15,571 nt of DNA from Dysgonamonadaceae bacterium (lineage in GTDB: Bacteria; Bacteroidota; Bacteroidia; Bacteroidales; Azobacteroidaceae). Position 1 is the stretch's first letter; each line of letters starts with the position of its first letter. The position numbers were made by a program, and so were the translations under genes. Under the pieces are notes generated by a model. It was given only the letters and a program-made list of their open reading frames with translations, was not told where the DNA came from and ran no database searches. This document shows, one piece after another, positions 11,001 to 15,571 of the stretch. Location: assembly GCA_031276105.1 (NCBI GenBank), contig JAISNS010000009.1:1-15571 (forward strand), in the 5' to 3' direction.

Positions 11001-11690
11001 ATGTACAAATCGACCGCTACGACGGCCAAAACATTCTGTTATCCGAATACAACGGCTTTGCGGTCAACGGAACTGAGAAGCGCCGAAACGACGGTTAAAC
11101 CGAAATGGACGGCAGACGTCTCCCATTTTCCCGATAACATGACGGTTACCGCCCTTGTGCTGGATGGTGAAACGGAAGTGTACAGCGACCGGATAGAAAT
11201 AGCCGCCTTCAGCGGCGACGAATGTCGCGGATCCGCCCTGCTGCAATACGTGGAAGGATTGGATAAACCGTATCAGGGATTCCTGATGATCTATGGCGAA
11301 GAAGGCGACAAGCTCAATTTCAAAGTATATGATCATGTCGAGCAGGTCGAATATACGGTTGCCTGCCGGGTGAATACATTTACCGTTAACGGCATCTACG
11401 GCAACCCGCTGTATCCGGAAAGTTTTACGATCCGTTCCCTCACCGGCATCAATCGCATCGGCGCCGCCTTGCAAATTTATCCGAATCCGGTGAAGGAAAT
11501 ACTCTACCTTGAACGTGGACGGGCGAAAATAGATATGCTGGAAATCGTCGATATCAGCGGCGTAACACTTCTGGGGGAAGTTGATTTTGAGGCGCCCTCC
11601 CTCCGCGTATCTCATCTCGCCGCAGGCGTATATCTGTTGAAAGTAACTTTCGACGGCGAAACATCCGTTTACAAGTTCAGGAAACAATAA
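2016..11690 (+). CDS. Giant multidomain T9SS-exported surface protein (3224 aa) with nested LamG domains
   Basis: Signal peptide residues 1-48 (long n-region, cleavage near AKA|Q). Then: an unassigned Tyr/Ser-rich head, about 49-310; three FN3-like domains starting near 315, 411 and 524; a carboxypeptidase-regulatory-like fold from about 621, interrupted by LamG 654-845 and resuming 879-920; a second such fold, 951-1013. The unassigned centre, about 1043-2075, has DPPG at 1397-1400 and two Thr/Ser-rich segments. An Ig-like (Big_5) start near 2080 is split by two LamG domains (2135-2315, 2340-2523) and resumes near 2571. A BACON-like Ig domain lies at about 2633-2723. CRG modules lie at 2726-2834 and 3031-3140, flanking tandem WNW repeats (2846-3012). 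The T9SS type A sorting domain is 3147-3224, with YPNPV at 3155 and a basic end (KFRKQ). No catalytic motif was recognised. LamG, FN3 and Ig modules suggest binding to glycans, other cells or matrix; the actual ligand is unknown. No Met lies between the start and the hydrophobic core, so the start is well supported. Confidence 0.9.
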   Translation: MYKTTIQTFAQWRLQFFHRGAWKFSARTTIWVGLLLLLCAAFPQNAKAQINSSYISGWDSYRRSIYMYRCLADLRGAASDLYNTSFYVYVDGRQILSASYSDRDGGDHYVKYKVTAYSTYGNVRVYSGGSGGSDIVNPSGSTVTLKSTSDSYYMYVEFYPNDAYFATALQDKSSIQVKMESYESGNSSVTTGSFTLSNPISDVALQDVQYSSYPDYHGTIVRSGYNSTYDAGKSCYLEYYNLNEVTLNSSTILKKESRSLENYNSNSFVTPGSLTEAEVTEGRKLRVCYYSSPTGNQKLTYTKYSNTVQVQPVKLPDNPRVEDAGCGKLKIKWDVGTGTQSSQAGNVKIYRDGTQIGETAYSNGSSGYEWTIPASDIGTGSKTYTFMLARVPFSNTSKNIVKTVSFTKNMNYRQPRNIDISPGGGTGFSLSWTTDNGYYCSNYKYRIKVTQGSETYISPLSDITTTSADITVSGGSFNLCDPVSIYFEMIDTENSNKVLVSQKVSDSYVFVTNSGKSTFTTFAASKGFYTGYVKLDWAVSADNEFVKYILYRKEYGNTDASNGMQLAVIDHSGGIASYTYEDVSAVPGIYYTYTVAGQLTCGSNILSTIATANSVGFIQPYGTVSGRVSFEGGSQAVLGVGVIAEGSGESKNKALDFNAAAQTYIKTPYGGDMLSNTAFTFQAWVFVRKEAVTTTIQSLMDAAGKYGVEIDGSTIWLSVYKGNDTEYTEYEFDGASFMQNTYQHISISYRTEGNTGTAILYINGLPADTTVNTGITVHNFPTASAADKCIYFGRYWENNNYLNGYMDELRLWKRTLPAEEIAQNYDRYLSGKETGLALYYRFDELDNFGEVYDLSAAGSKFNENHGVVHGSVQRTNEPGTVPTANQLAIKALTDADGNYLLNTIPYSGEGNTYNIIPMLGVHKFNPSQKPLYFSANSTTHNNIDFTDVSSFEVGGTVIYEGGTYPVEGCTFEVDGMQLVAGGQPVTSDAQGRFIISVPIGEHKVQVKKNGHTFLNDGYLTNPETGGMRNYNDRLTGIVFHDQTRVKLIGHIVGGKREHEKTSGFGLRVNNIGADVLTLTAAKEAYKLSESQRDTTFPHNTGDRYANWTNPENISQDSTQMRVRNNTVTIHVSPETGEYVAWLYPELYLVENISAGNLGTVYDRREALDLRETPVINEQLLTTSVYTWNDSVWIAPKGNMAAHWEQREHNDTVRYHSEWSFYHQAEPSYTVEQIVKNAPVKYFGELEYKIKDDTLMLVNTPETTPDYAFGKPVFIQGEPYAFRLSAFEEYVNPTKNRTDIVPVSGGVVSFAGELLMETNPESIELDSLGQGVFEFLGGMANLTTGVNALSTMVGIDGYPYYSQTFGASGMEAYVLGGRSTGTDFLTAANDKVSFVLHDPPGTAGYAYIEEGTTTSTTTTVELSEGLSFETTLMGVLGVKNVTLVGVGAMTGGETETTSKIGAQVEIEAAYNRNYNFTETYTYTERFETSSNAQFVGHEADVYVGMGTNTLYGLTNNIAIAPTTDFGDPADILLNGGNYSIGLQSALALGVTFGTQFMYTGNDIENIMIPKWEDVLKSQFVFSESDVNTAEIVNPVYVSKLPADHPNFGKRNDDPAFGAEATTSLDGPSYKLIIPDALKSKFADGLNPNYTGAAIGTVEFTDSVIYYNDKIKQWKEILADNERRKVQASYSEGKNISFGGGITYERSETRDTIESWEHGASLSHNIYAVTENVLDVFGTGMVFNASVGEQGEYYASSTSEDVNTSTVGFVLQEEGNTDQITVDYGFDYESMPHTYIFKTRGGRTSCPYEAEVRTEYYEPGQHVITEGTMQIENPKIAVEGGVYRVQVPANRPATFTLNLTNESETGATGWFLLAVDESTNPNGAILKIDGGTIGNGRYFEVPSGSVLKKTLTIEKGVVDTYENISIVLKSDCQCDPTDFLPDISDNVMVSVDFLPACSEVDIQSPVDNWIINTATGDSIEIMLKNYDINFANFGYVELQYRSASATQWNTEMKFYANEARYNAATGAKTLLGTEPDIKYMWHKDQKADGIYELRAHTVCETESGVQVAEYYTPAVTGTIDMSRPESMGNPSPVNGIYGAGDEISITFNEDIRTGMLTHNNFRITGVLNASNIAEPNTGLAFSGAGSAFTELPVYANGSFSIETWFKRTKNTAGTLFAYGAGNETISLGFDASGKAIVTIGDETKTSTAAINNTDDTWKYIGLTYDRDAASVSVYAFQSGDPTIVLFDNVSFTQTPAAQGKLYVGNNTAGNNGLQGATGLLHFYDTAHTPTEMSAVMNVTKSGSEPNLIGLWEMNEGEGNVAKDKARARNLTLQTGWYIYPAGKSIAFNGTTQYATIPSGTFPFRYYDDFTVEMQFRGGNANANATLLSIGTTAYIGFNDGNLTLTVGENTQKLAPAASLLDNGWHHIALSVKRNGMATAVIDGVTKATFNSSIFSGTVGGGNYWLGVKYTYDNDGASYAGYFAGNIDEVRVWNTALNTETIRRNRNFKLHGTETGLQAYYPFETWTKNFDGTYNVLASDEDRVDSSNRIGGTGVINAEAASLIDARPETEVPFTFTASSNKVIINITEPLYRIEGVTLNLSASGIFDLRNNESKPANWIAYVNRSPLNWSADKVEIIMEEGANQTFKVSIANAGGVAADYYIDNLPEWLTVNAPSGTLQPLTNKELTFTISQGVNIGSYEAAVALTGMNDVKKVLPVHLKVTGQRPDWAVNANEYEFSMNVTGQVQIQGVYQEDEDDIIGAFIGDLCVGAGSPEYIASLNAYYLFLDVYGNGEHKNRPLTFKLWDAGTGRIYPQVETPDIKFVANAITGLITDPVLLNATDIMEQSVKMKTGWNWISVNVLNNNPSILDQMKTSLNDVANNIKGVSKFLLKPSTTWTGNLTSISATDMYQVNLTQAYTMILKGTPVNPSATPVSLAANNWNWIGYTPAATMPVKTALAGIDASVGDQIKAQSKFAQYTGATSGWIGSLKDMQPGMGYMYKSTATTAKTFCYPNTTALRSTELRSAETTVKPKWTADVSHFPDNMTVTALVLDGETEVYSDRIEIAAFSGDECRGSALLQYVEGLDKPYQGFLMIYGEEGDKLNFKVYDHVEQVEYTVACRVNTFTVNGIYGNPLYPESFTIRSLTGINRIGAALQIYPNPVKEILYLERGRAKIDMLEIVDISGVTLLGEVDFEAPSLRVSHLAAGVYLLKVTFDGETSVYKFRKQ
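3975..4550 (+). other. LamG/jellyroll domain 1 inside a carboxypeptidase-regulatory-like fold
   Basis: Residues about 654-845 start with ALDF, have FTFQAWVF at the second strand and close with YMDELRLWKRTLPAEEI and YYRFDE. This is the usual LamG/concanavalin-like pattern. It sits between GTVSGRVSFEGG (start of a CarbopepD-regulatory fold) and LTDADGNYLLNTIPY (its usual second half), so it appears inserted in that fold. Confidence 0.75.
6246..7325 (+). other. Unassigned central region with two Thr/Ser-rich alternating segments
   Basis: Residues about 1411-1490 and 1693-1770 of the giant protein show long runs of alternating Thr/Ser and hydrophobic residues (for example TTTSTTTTVELSEGLSFETT and FTETYTYTERFETSS). 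These flank Gly-rich hydrophobic stretches (GVLGVKNVTLVGVGAMTGG; FGTGMVF). The pattern is that of long amphipathic beta-hairpins. No domain family was recognised from sequence alone. Confidence 0.5.
8418..9584 (+). other. LamG/jellyroll domains 2 and 3 (tandem), splitting an Ig-like domain
   Basis: Residues about 2135-2315 (GLAFSGAGSAF, FSIETWFKR, LIGLWEMNEGEG) and 2340-2523 (SIAFNGTTQY, FTVEMQFRG, GNIDEVRVWNTAL, LQAYYPFE) are two LamG repeats. They follow an Ig-like start (SPVNGIYGAGDEISITFNED) and precede its likely second half (FTFTASSNKVIINI), so the pair seems inserted in one Big_5-like domain. Confidence 0.75.
10191..10518 (+). other. CRG module A (divergent copy)
   Basis: Residues about 2726-2834 run from a Trp-led strand through IIGAFIGDLCVGAGSPEY to LTFKLWDAGTGRIYPQ. 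The order of Trp, Met-rich strand, acidic turn, AF-x-G-x-x-C-x-G loop and WD/YD-x(n)-G-x-Y strand matches modules B and C. In this copy the CRG triplet is CVG, so it is the most divergent of the three. Confidence 0.6.
10551..11051 (+). other. Tandem WNW repeats between the CRG modules
   Basis: Residues about 2846-3012 contain two units. The first starts GWNWISVNV and has QMKTSLND, SKFLLK, TWTGNL and YTMILKGTPV. The second starts NWNWIGYTP and has VKTALAG, SKFAQY, GWIGSL and GMGYMYKS. Both share the order WNW, amphipathic helix, K-F strand, W-x-G-x-L and a Gly-rich closing strand. Confidence 0.65.
11106..11438 (+). other. CRG module B
   Basis: Residues about 3031-3140 run from W-T-A-D through NMTVTALV, IEIAAFSGDECRGSALLQYV and LNFKVYDHVEQVEYTV. 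This is the closest match to the companion protein encoded next. It sits just before the T9SS sorting domain. Confidence 0.65.
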
Positions 11691-11695
11691 ACCGA

Positions 11696-11741
11696 AACCT
11701 TTTCCCTGCCTGCCTGCAAAAACGGCGGCAGGGGGAAGGTT
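11696..11741 (+). promoter_or_regulatory. Strong intercistronic hairpin between giant gene and companion
   Basis: The arms AACCTTTTCCCTGCC (11696-11710) and GGCAGGGGGAAGGTT (11727-11741) pair over 15 positions in RNA if two G-U wobbles are allowed, with a 16-base loop. No T-run follows, so it is not a classical intrinsic terminator. It could be a partial terminator, an RNA-stabilising 3' structure or a processing site that makes the two genes differ in expression. Confidence 0.6.
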
Positions 11742-11802
11742 CAATAACAAACAAGTATGATCAATGGAAACAATAAAATTCAACTATAATAAAGACTGTC
11801 TT

Positions 11803-12474
11803 ATGAAACGAAAAAAGTTTTTTCGATTAATCCTCGTGTTGTTCGCCCTTTACGGTTTGAATATGCACAGCGCACACGGACAAGTTCCGGCGTCGCACTG
11901 GCCGGATCCTGTCACCGGTTCCGGAAATATGAATCTGGTAGCGGCCATCAAAATCGATGGTGAGTTGCAAACATCCTCTATGATTGAATTAGCCACCTTC
12001 GGAACAAGTGACGGCCGGTGCCGCGGATCCGAGTTTGTGGCGGATTACGGAGAACCTTACGGGTATTCGGTTTTCCTTTCGGTGGCCGGGATAACGGAAG
12101 GCGAGGAAATTTATTACCGGGTTTACGATCACAGTACCGGTAAGGAGTATACGTGTGATTTGCCGTACACCGTATATGAAGACAACGCCGTTTATGGCTT
12201 TGACGCTCCGGTTGTGACGAATGCAAGCCTTGCTACGTCTTCCGGCATCGTCGATGTTTCGCAGGCAAAAGTCCTGAAAGCCCGGATGCAAAATGGGAAA
12301 CTGCACATCGACGGACTGACTGCCGGCAAACCGTGGAGTGTGTATGGCGTCTCCGGCGCTCCGGTCTGCCACGGCAAGGCAAGCAGCGACGAAGCTTCCG
12401 TGAGCTTGCCTGCTCAAGGGGTATATATCGTCGTGTCCGGAAATCAGAGAGTCAAGGTAATACAATTAAACTAA
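11803..12474 (+). CDS. Secreted CRG-module companion protein with T9SS-like C-terminus
   Basis: With the ATG at 11803 the protein has 223 residues and a textbook signal peptide (MKRKKFFRLILVLFALYGL; cleavage near residue 26, before Gln). An in-frame ATG at 11764 would add 13 polar residues ahead of it and is less likely. The body (about residues 33-140) is a single CRG module: MNLVAAIKIDG, ATFGTSDGRCRGSEFV and YYRVYDHSTGKEYTC. It matches module B of the giant protein. The last 67 residues (157-223), with GKLHIDGL, SVYGVSG, SLPAQGVYIVVSG and RVKVIQLN, resemble a short T9SS sorting domain lacking the YPNP start. The gene follows the giant gene on the same strand after a hairpin spacer, suggesting one operon and a shared surface role, perhaps as a partner of the giant protein. 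No enzyme motif is visible. Confidence 0.82.
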   Translation: MKRKKFFRLILVLFALYGLNMHSAHGQVPASHWPDPVTGSGNMNLVAAIKIDGELQTSSMIELATFGTSDGRCRGSEFVADYGEPYGYSVFLSVAGITEGEEIYYRVYDHSTGKEYTCDLPYTVYEDNAVYGFDAPVVTNASLATSSGIVDVSQAKVLKARMQNGKLHIDGLTAGKPWSVYGVSGAPVCHGKASSDEASVSLPAQGVYIVVSGNQRVKVIQLN

Positions 12475-12506
12475 AAACTAAAAATTAAAAGTGGCGCGAA
12501 GCGGCG
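12472..12506 (-). repeat. GC-rich core plus 7-bp-period A/T tract, copy 2 (inverted)
   Basis: Three heptamers (TAAAAAC, TAAAAAT, TAAAAGT; 12472-12492) start on the stop codon of the companion gene. They run into GTGGCGCGAAGCGGCG (12491-12506). The reverse complement of this core matches the core at 1863-1877 except for a single-base indel. The heptamer sequence differs from copy 1, but period and position next to the core are the same. Confidence 0.7.
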
Positions 12507-12550
12507 TTTATTTACCGCGCTCGGACAGCAGTTGCTATACTTTGCACGTG

Positions 12551-12721
12551 CTAAAAATGTAAAGTGATCTCCACCACGGTTTTCAGGTCATAATCGCGCT
12601 TATTCAGGAAGAATCTGTCCGGCAGCGGTTGCCATCGCAGGAAGTCAAGCCGGAAAGCGGGGGCTTGACAAAAATCATGTATGCCTTCACAATAATTTGG
12701 GACTGAGGCCCCGCCACAGTA
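12551..12721 (-). pseudogene. Possible 3' remnant of an outer-membrane protein gene
   Basis: On the minus strand a 56-codon frame without an ATG ends at a stop (12551-12553). It opens just after an in-frame stop at 12722-12724. Its last 35 or so residues look protein-like and end with alternating polar and hydrophobic residues and a terminal Phe (DYDLKTVVEITLHF). This is the usual look of a last strand of an outer-membrane beta-barrel. No matching 5' part exists in the window, since the next gene upstream on that strand ends in its own terminator. The parent family was not identified, and a chance frame is possible. Confidence 0.4.
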
Positions 12722-12722
12722 T

Positions 12723-12730
12723 TACTTTTG
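12723..12730 (+). promoter_or_regulatory. Orphan Bacteroidota -7-like box (TACTTTTG)
   Basis: TACTTTTG matches TAnnTTTG exactly but points toward the 3' end of the convergent minus-strand gene, with no plus-strand gene behind it. It may be a chance match, a leftover of a lost gene or an antisense promoter. Confidence 0.25.
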
Positions 12731-12825
12731 CAAAATTAGCCGGAATTTTTTATTTTTCCTACATTTTATATCTGATTTATTTTCAAGTATTTATTTTTTA
12801 ACCTTTTTTCGCCCGGAATCGCTGG

Positions 12826-12859
12826 AAAAAAGTTGGGGCGAAAAATTTTTCGCCCCAAC
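12826..12859 (-). terminator. Intrinsic terminator of the minus-strand surface-protein gene
   Basis: Bases 12832-12859 are a perfect 28-base palindrome with arms GTTGGGGCGAAAAA and its complement. On the minus strand it starts three bases after the TGA stop and is followed by six T residues (12826-12831 read as A on the plus strand). This gives a GC-rich stem plus U-tract, a classical Rho-independent terminator. Confidence 0.88.
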
Positions 12860-12862
12860 ATG

Positions 12863-15571
12863 TCATTTCTTTTTAATATGCAGGCTGAAACGCTCGTTGA
12901 CTTCAAAATAAGCCTTGTTTGCGTTTGCCGGACGAACAATTCCGGTTTTGTATTTCTTGCCGCCGGACAGGTCGATCAACCGATCGCCGTCTTTCAGGTA
13001 CACTTGATACTTTTCCTCATTCAAACCGTGCAAACCCAACTCCACGTCGCCGGACTGTTTCAGTCGAAGCCCTAACGAAACGTCTTGCGTCCCGGCAGAG
13101 AAACCCGTTATCGAAGCCGCTTTCCCATGGTTGTCAATCGTGTAAACATCCAATGATTGCGTCCCGTCGGCGTCGAAAAACAGCGCCGGCGTACATACCG
13201 TTTCTTCCGAAGCAAACAGGGCGGTATAAGCGCTCAACTCGCCCGACGAAACATGCACATACCACGCATCTCCTTCCGCCGCGCTTGCCTGTCCCGATCT
13301 TAGCGCATAATTGCTTCCTTCCGTCTTCGTCCATGATTCGGAAAGGATGATTGAAGTCACCGGAGCGGGATTTTTCTTCAACACAAAGAGCGCTTGATAG
13401 GGCGGCAACAGGAAAGGCGAAGGCGTCTGCGGCATAGCGCCCGGATTACCGACTATCCAGCGATTCCCGTTCTTTTGAAAAGAAATGAAACCGGTTGCTT
13501 CCGCTCCGCCCCAAATATAGAACCGGTTCGGAGTAAACGACGCCGCATTGGCGCTCATCAATTTATCTACGTCCAGAAAGGCGCAGAACGGATTTACCAC
13601 CATATACAGGTTTGAATGGGTCGCATCGGAATAAATCACCGTATCGGCTTCGGTAATGAACCGGTTGTTCTTCGCCGGATTTCCCCTGTCCAGCACGCCG
13701 GAGAAAGTGTCCGGCAAATGCTGCTTTTTATACGTAATGTATTCATCGTCGTAATAATATTCGTACTGATCGACCGGCGACGGAAACTGAAACGATGTAT
13801 TCTCCTTCACCCGCGTTCCATCGACATACATAATAAAGCCCTTGCCTAAAGTCAATTCTTCGTCGGCCTTGCCAAACGATTGCGTAAAGCAGTGAACGGC
13901 TGCCGTTTCGGCGCTATTATCCGGGTTGGCTTCCTGAAAGAAACTCATGTAAACCGCTTTCTTGACGGGATAACCATCTTTGCCCCGCAGCATGAAGTCG
14001 CCGGAATAAGTTTTGGCAAAAGGCGACGAATACATTATCCAGCGGTTTTGTTCCCCCGCCGTCAATTTCAGTTCAAAGGAAGCGGCATTGTACGTAAGGC
14101 GGGATATATTCCCCAGCATCGCCCGGTTTTTCAGGTCGATATTATGTACGCTTCCCGCCCGGCTTAGCGCCGGATAGCGGCTTTTCCCTTCAGGCAGAAT
14201 TACATCTACGCAGGCAATGGGAGCATAAGCAACCGGCTTTCCGGCGTTGTCCGACCAGTTGTTCGGATTAAACCAGTCGGTATTGGCGGCGCCCGTCCAC
14301 TTCAATACGGCCGCTTTCCCGTTTATTTTTTCCGGAACAACCGATACACGCAACTTGCCCCGCGGGAAGGCAATGGCGCTGTAAGGCGCAGCAACAGGTA
14401 TCGGACGGATATAGAAAACGGTATCCCTTTTTATCTCCGGCAGATGCAGGGAACTGTGCGGCGTTGCTTCTTCCGGCGTAGATGGCCCGGCAGACCAGTA
14501 GAAGAGGACGCCGGCCGGCAATTCCTTTAACCGAATCTCGTAATCCTCGCCGTAGCAGGAGGCAAAAGCGCTGGCGTGGCTTTGCAAAAGAAAGATATAT
14601 ACTGTTCCCGTCCTTTCCGTTGTCACGCTGTTGGATGTATAAGCAATCTTATACTGAAAAGATTCGACGCCTTTTTCCAAATTGGCTTTCGCGTTGTGCG
14701 TATAGCGAATCTTATTTCCCGACAGATAGACAATATCGCCGGCTACGGGCTGAGACGTAAGCTGTCCGTTCACTCCGGCCTGAATATCAATCGACGCATC
14801 GTCGGGAATAATATCGTTGCCCAGTAAATCAATTTCCACAGAGCCGTATTCCTGAAGGGTATAAATATCGTCGTTGGTCATGAACCGGGCAATCCTTATT
14901 TCCTGATCGCTCCAGTCGCAATCGCGGTACGACAGCATGGAAGGCCCCGTGTGATTGGTTGTGTTGTTGTTTGCCGGAGGATTGACGCCGTAATGCCAGT
15001 TTTCGTTCGTTCCGGACAAATCGCTGTCGTCGCCCAAACGCAAGACATAGATTGCTGCCGGATTGATTCCCGTAATCTCGATTTTTTCCTTTCCGCCGGC
15101 TTTGATGGAGCCTCCGGTAAAGCCGCATTGGGCAAGGGTCACTTTTTTCACAAAGCGGGCTTTCGATACGGAATCCTGATAAATTGAAATCGGCGTATTC
15201 GCATTCACGTCTGCTTTCGCCGTCGATTTATTGCCCACGTAGATAGTTATTTTTCCGTTTGCGGTGGAAGTACCGGTGATGGTCGGCTTATCGGTTCCAC
15301 CGGTTACGAAGCAGGCTTCCGTCAAGAAAATAATCGGCTCTATGTTATCATATACAGCTCCCTGACTGTTTTTGAAGTGCATATCCTGCGATAAGGTAGC
15401 GTTATACGGCTGATACTTTTCTATCGTTTTTATGACTGTCCCTTTTTCATTTCGGACGACGCGGGTGTAGGTAAATTCCTGACTCAGACGGTTGGGTGCA
15501 GGGCCGATCGGCGTTGTTAAACTGTCGGGATTGATTTTGAACGGGTCGTACATGAACTGATTCCAAACCTT
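12863..15571 (-). CDS. C-terminal part of a large Bacteroidota surface protein (5' end outside window)
   Basis: The frame is open through the window edge. The codons before the first in-window Met (15553) read KVWNQF and run on smoothly, so the true start lies outside. Numbering from that Met (896 residues), an N-terminal portion of 1-220 has no recognised fold. Residues about 228-320 resemble a cadherin/Big-type Ig repeat (TNDDIYTLQEYGSVEIDLLG, then LLGND). An Ig-like segment lies at 325-405. The motif KWTGAANTDWFNPNNW at 418-433, with DVILPEG and YPAL after it, is typical of T9SS-exported proteins. A long beta-rich region (495-820) follows. A last domain (825-896) with VELGLHGL, YQVYLKD, IDLSGG, RFSLHI and KKK at the end resembles C-terminal surface domains of this phylum, but it lacks the YPNP start of a type A sorting domain. 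No enzyme motif was seen. It is convergent with the giant gene, so it belongs to a separate transcript. Confidence 0.85.
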   Translation of the reverse strand, partial: KVWNQFMYDPFKINPDSLTTPIGPAPNRLSQEFTYTRVVRNEKGTVIKTIEKYQPYNATLSQDMHFKNSQGAVYDNIEPIIFLTEACFVTGGTDKPTITGTSTANGKITIYVGNKSTAKADVNANTPISIYQDSVSKARFVKKVTLAQCGFTGGSIKAGGKEKIEITGINPAAIYVLRLGDDSDLSGTNENWHYGVNPPANNNTTNHTGPSMLSYRDCDWSDQEIRIARFMTNDDIYTLQEYGSVEIDLLGNDIIPDDASIDIQAGVNGQLTSQPVAGDIVYLSGNKIRYTHNAKANLEKGVESFQYKIAYTSNSVTTERTGTVYIFLLQSHASAFASCYGEDYEIRLKELPAGVLFYWSAGPSTPEEATPHSSLHLPEIKRDTVFYIRPIPVAAPYSAIAFPRGKLRVSVVPEKINGKAAVLKWTGAANTDWFNPNNWSDNAGKPVAYAPIACVDVILPEGKSRYPALSRAGSVHNIDLKNRAMLGNISRLTYNAASFELKLTAGEQNRWIMYSSPFAKTYSGDFMLRGKDGYPVKKAVYMSFFQEANPDNSAETAAVHCFTQSFGKADEELTLGKGFIMYVDGTRVKENTSFQFPSPVDQYEYYYDDEYITYKKQHLPDTFSGVLDRGNPAKNNRFITEADTVIYSDATHSNLYMVVNPFCAFLDVDKLMSANAASFTPNRFYIWGGAEATGFISFQKNGNRWIVGNPGAMPQTPSPFLLPPYQALFVLKKNPAPVTSIILSESWTKTEGSNYALRSGQASAAEGDAWYVHVSSGELSAYTALFASEETVCTPALFFDADGTQSLDVYTIDNHGKAASITGFSAGTQDVSLGLRLKQSGDVELGLHGLNEEKYQVYLKDGDRLIDLSGGKKYKTGIVRPANANKAYFEVNERFSLHIKKK

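Larger units (their letters stand above)
12475..12862. other. Intergenic region without an intact gene
   Basis: The 388 bases between the companion stop and the stop of the convergent minus-strand gene hold repeat element copy 2, a possible 3' gene remnant (12551-12721, minus), a plus-strand promoter-like box (12723-12730), an A/T-rich stretch (about 12735-12810) and the terminator of the minus-strand gene. No RNA gene was recognised. Confidence 0.7.

Noticed and set aside
11764..11802. Upstream start for the companion protein
   Set aside because: It adds 13 polar residues before an already complete signal peptide whose own ATG (11803) is followed by a classical basic n-region; it remains possible but less likely.
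12536..12544. TATACTTTG as a promoter box
   Set aside because: The spacing between TA and TTTG is three bases rather than two, and no gene follows on that strand.
12657..12714. Inverted repeat GCGGGG/CCCCGC as an insertion scar
   Set aside because: Only six bases pair, with no target-site duplication or transposase remnant nearby.

Overview
The window looks like chromosomal DNA of a Bacteroidota bacterium, most likely of the order Bacteroidales. The support is a perfect TAnnTTTG promoter box, A-rich leaders without a strong Shine-Dalgarno, a YPNPV-type type IX secretion (T9SS) C-terminal sorting domain, LamG/carboxypeptidase-regulatory/WTG-NW surface-protein modules, and a TPR-transmembrane-AraC regulator. 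No tRNA, rRNA, CRISPR array, transposase or phage gene was seen.

Layout. Bases 1-110 are the 3' end of a plus-strand gene, probably an LptF/LptG-family lipopolysaccharide-transport permease. Bases 168-1862 encode a membrane-anchored regulator with periplasmic TPR repeats and a cytoplasmic AraC-type DNA-binding domain. A short spacer (1863-2015) holds a GC-core/heptamer repeat, a perfect 19-bp inverted repeat and a promoter. Bases 2016-11690 encode a 3224-residue secreted mosaic protein. After a strong intercistronic hairpin, a 223-residue companion (11803-12474) follows. Bases 12475-12862 have no intact gene; they hold a second, inverted repeat element, a possible 3' gene remnant and an orphan promoter-like box. 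Bases 12863-15571 (minus strand) are the C-terminal 902 codons of another large surface protein. It is open through the window edge and ends at a strong intrinsic terminator.

How the genes may work together. The giant protein and its companion share a recognisable module, with an AF-x-GDECRG-like loop followed by YD-x(n)-G/E-x-Y. It occurs twice near the C-terminus of the giant protein and makes up most of the companion. Both have signal peptides and T9SS-like C-termini, so they are probably co-exported surface partners. The adjacent membrane-anchored AraC-type protein is the natural candidate regulator, but that link is inference. The giant protein is the most unusual object here. It has LamG domains nested inside two other domain types and two long Thr/Ser-rich alternating segments in an unassigned centre after a DPPG motif. 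It ends in tandem WNW repeats and duplicated CRG modules.
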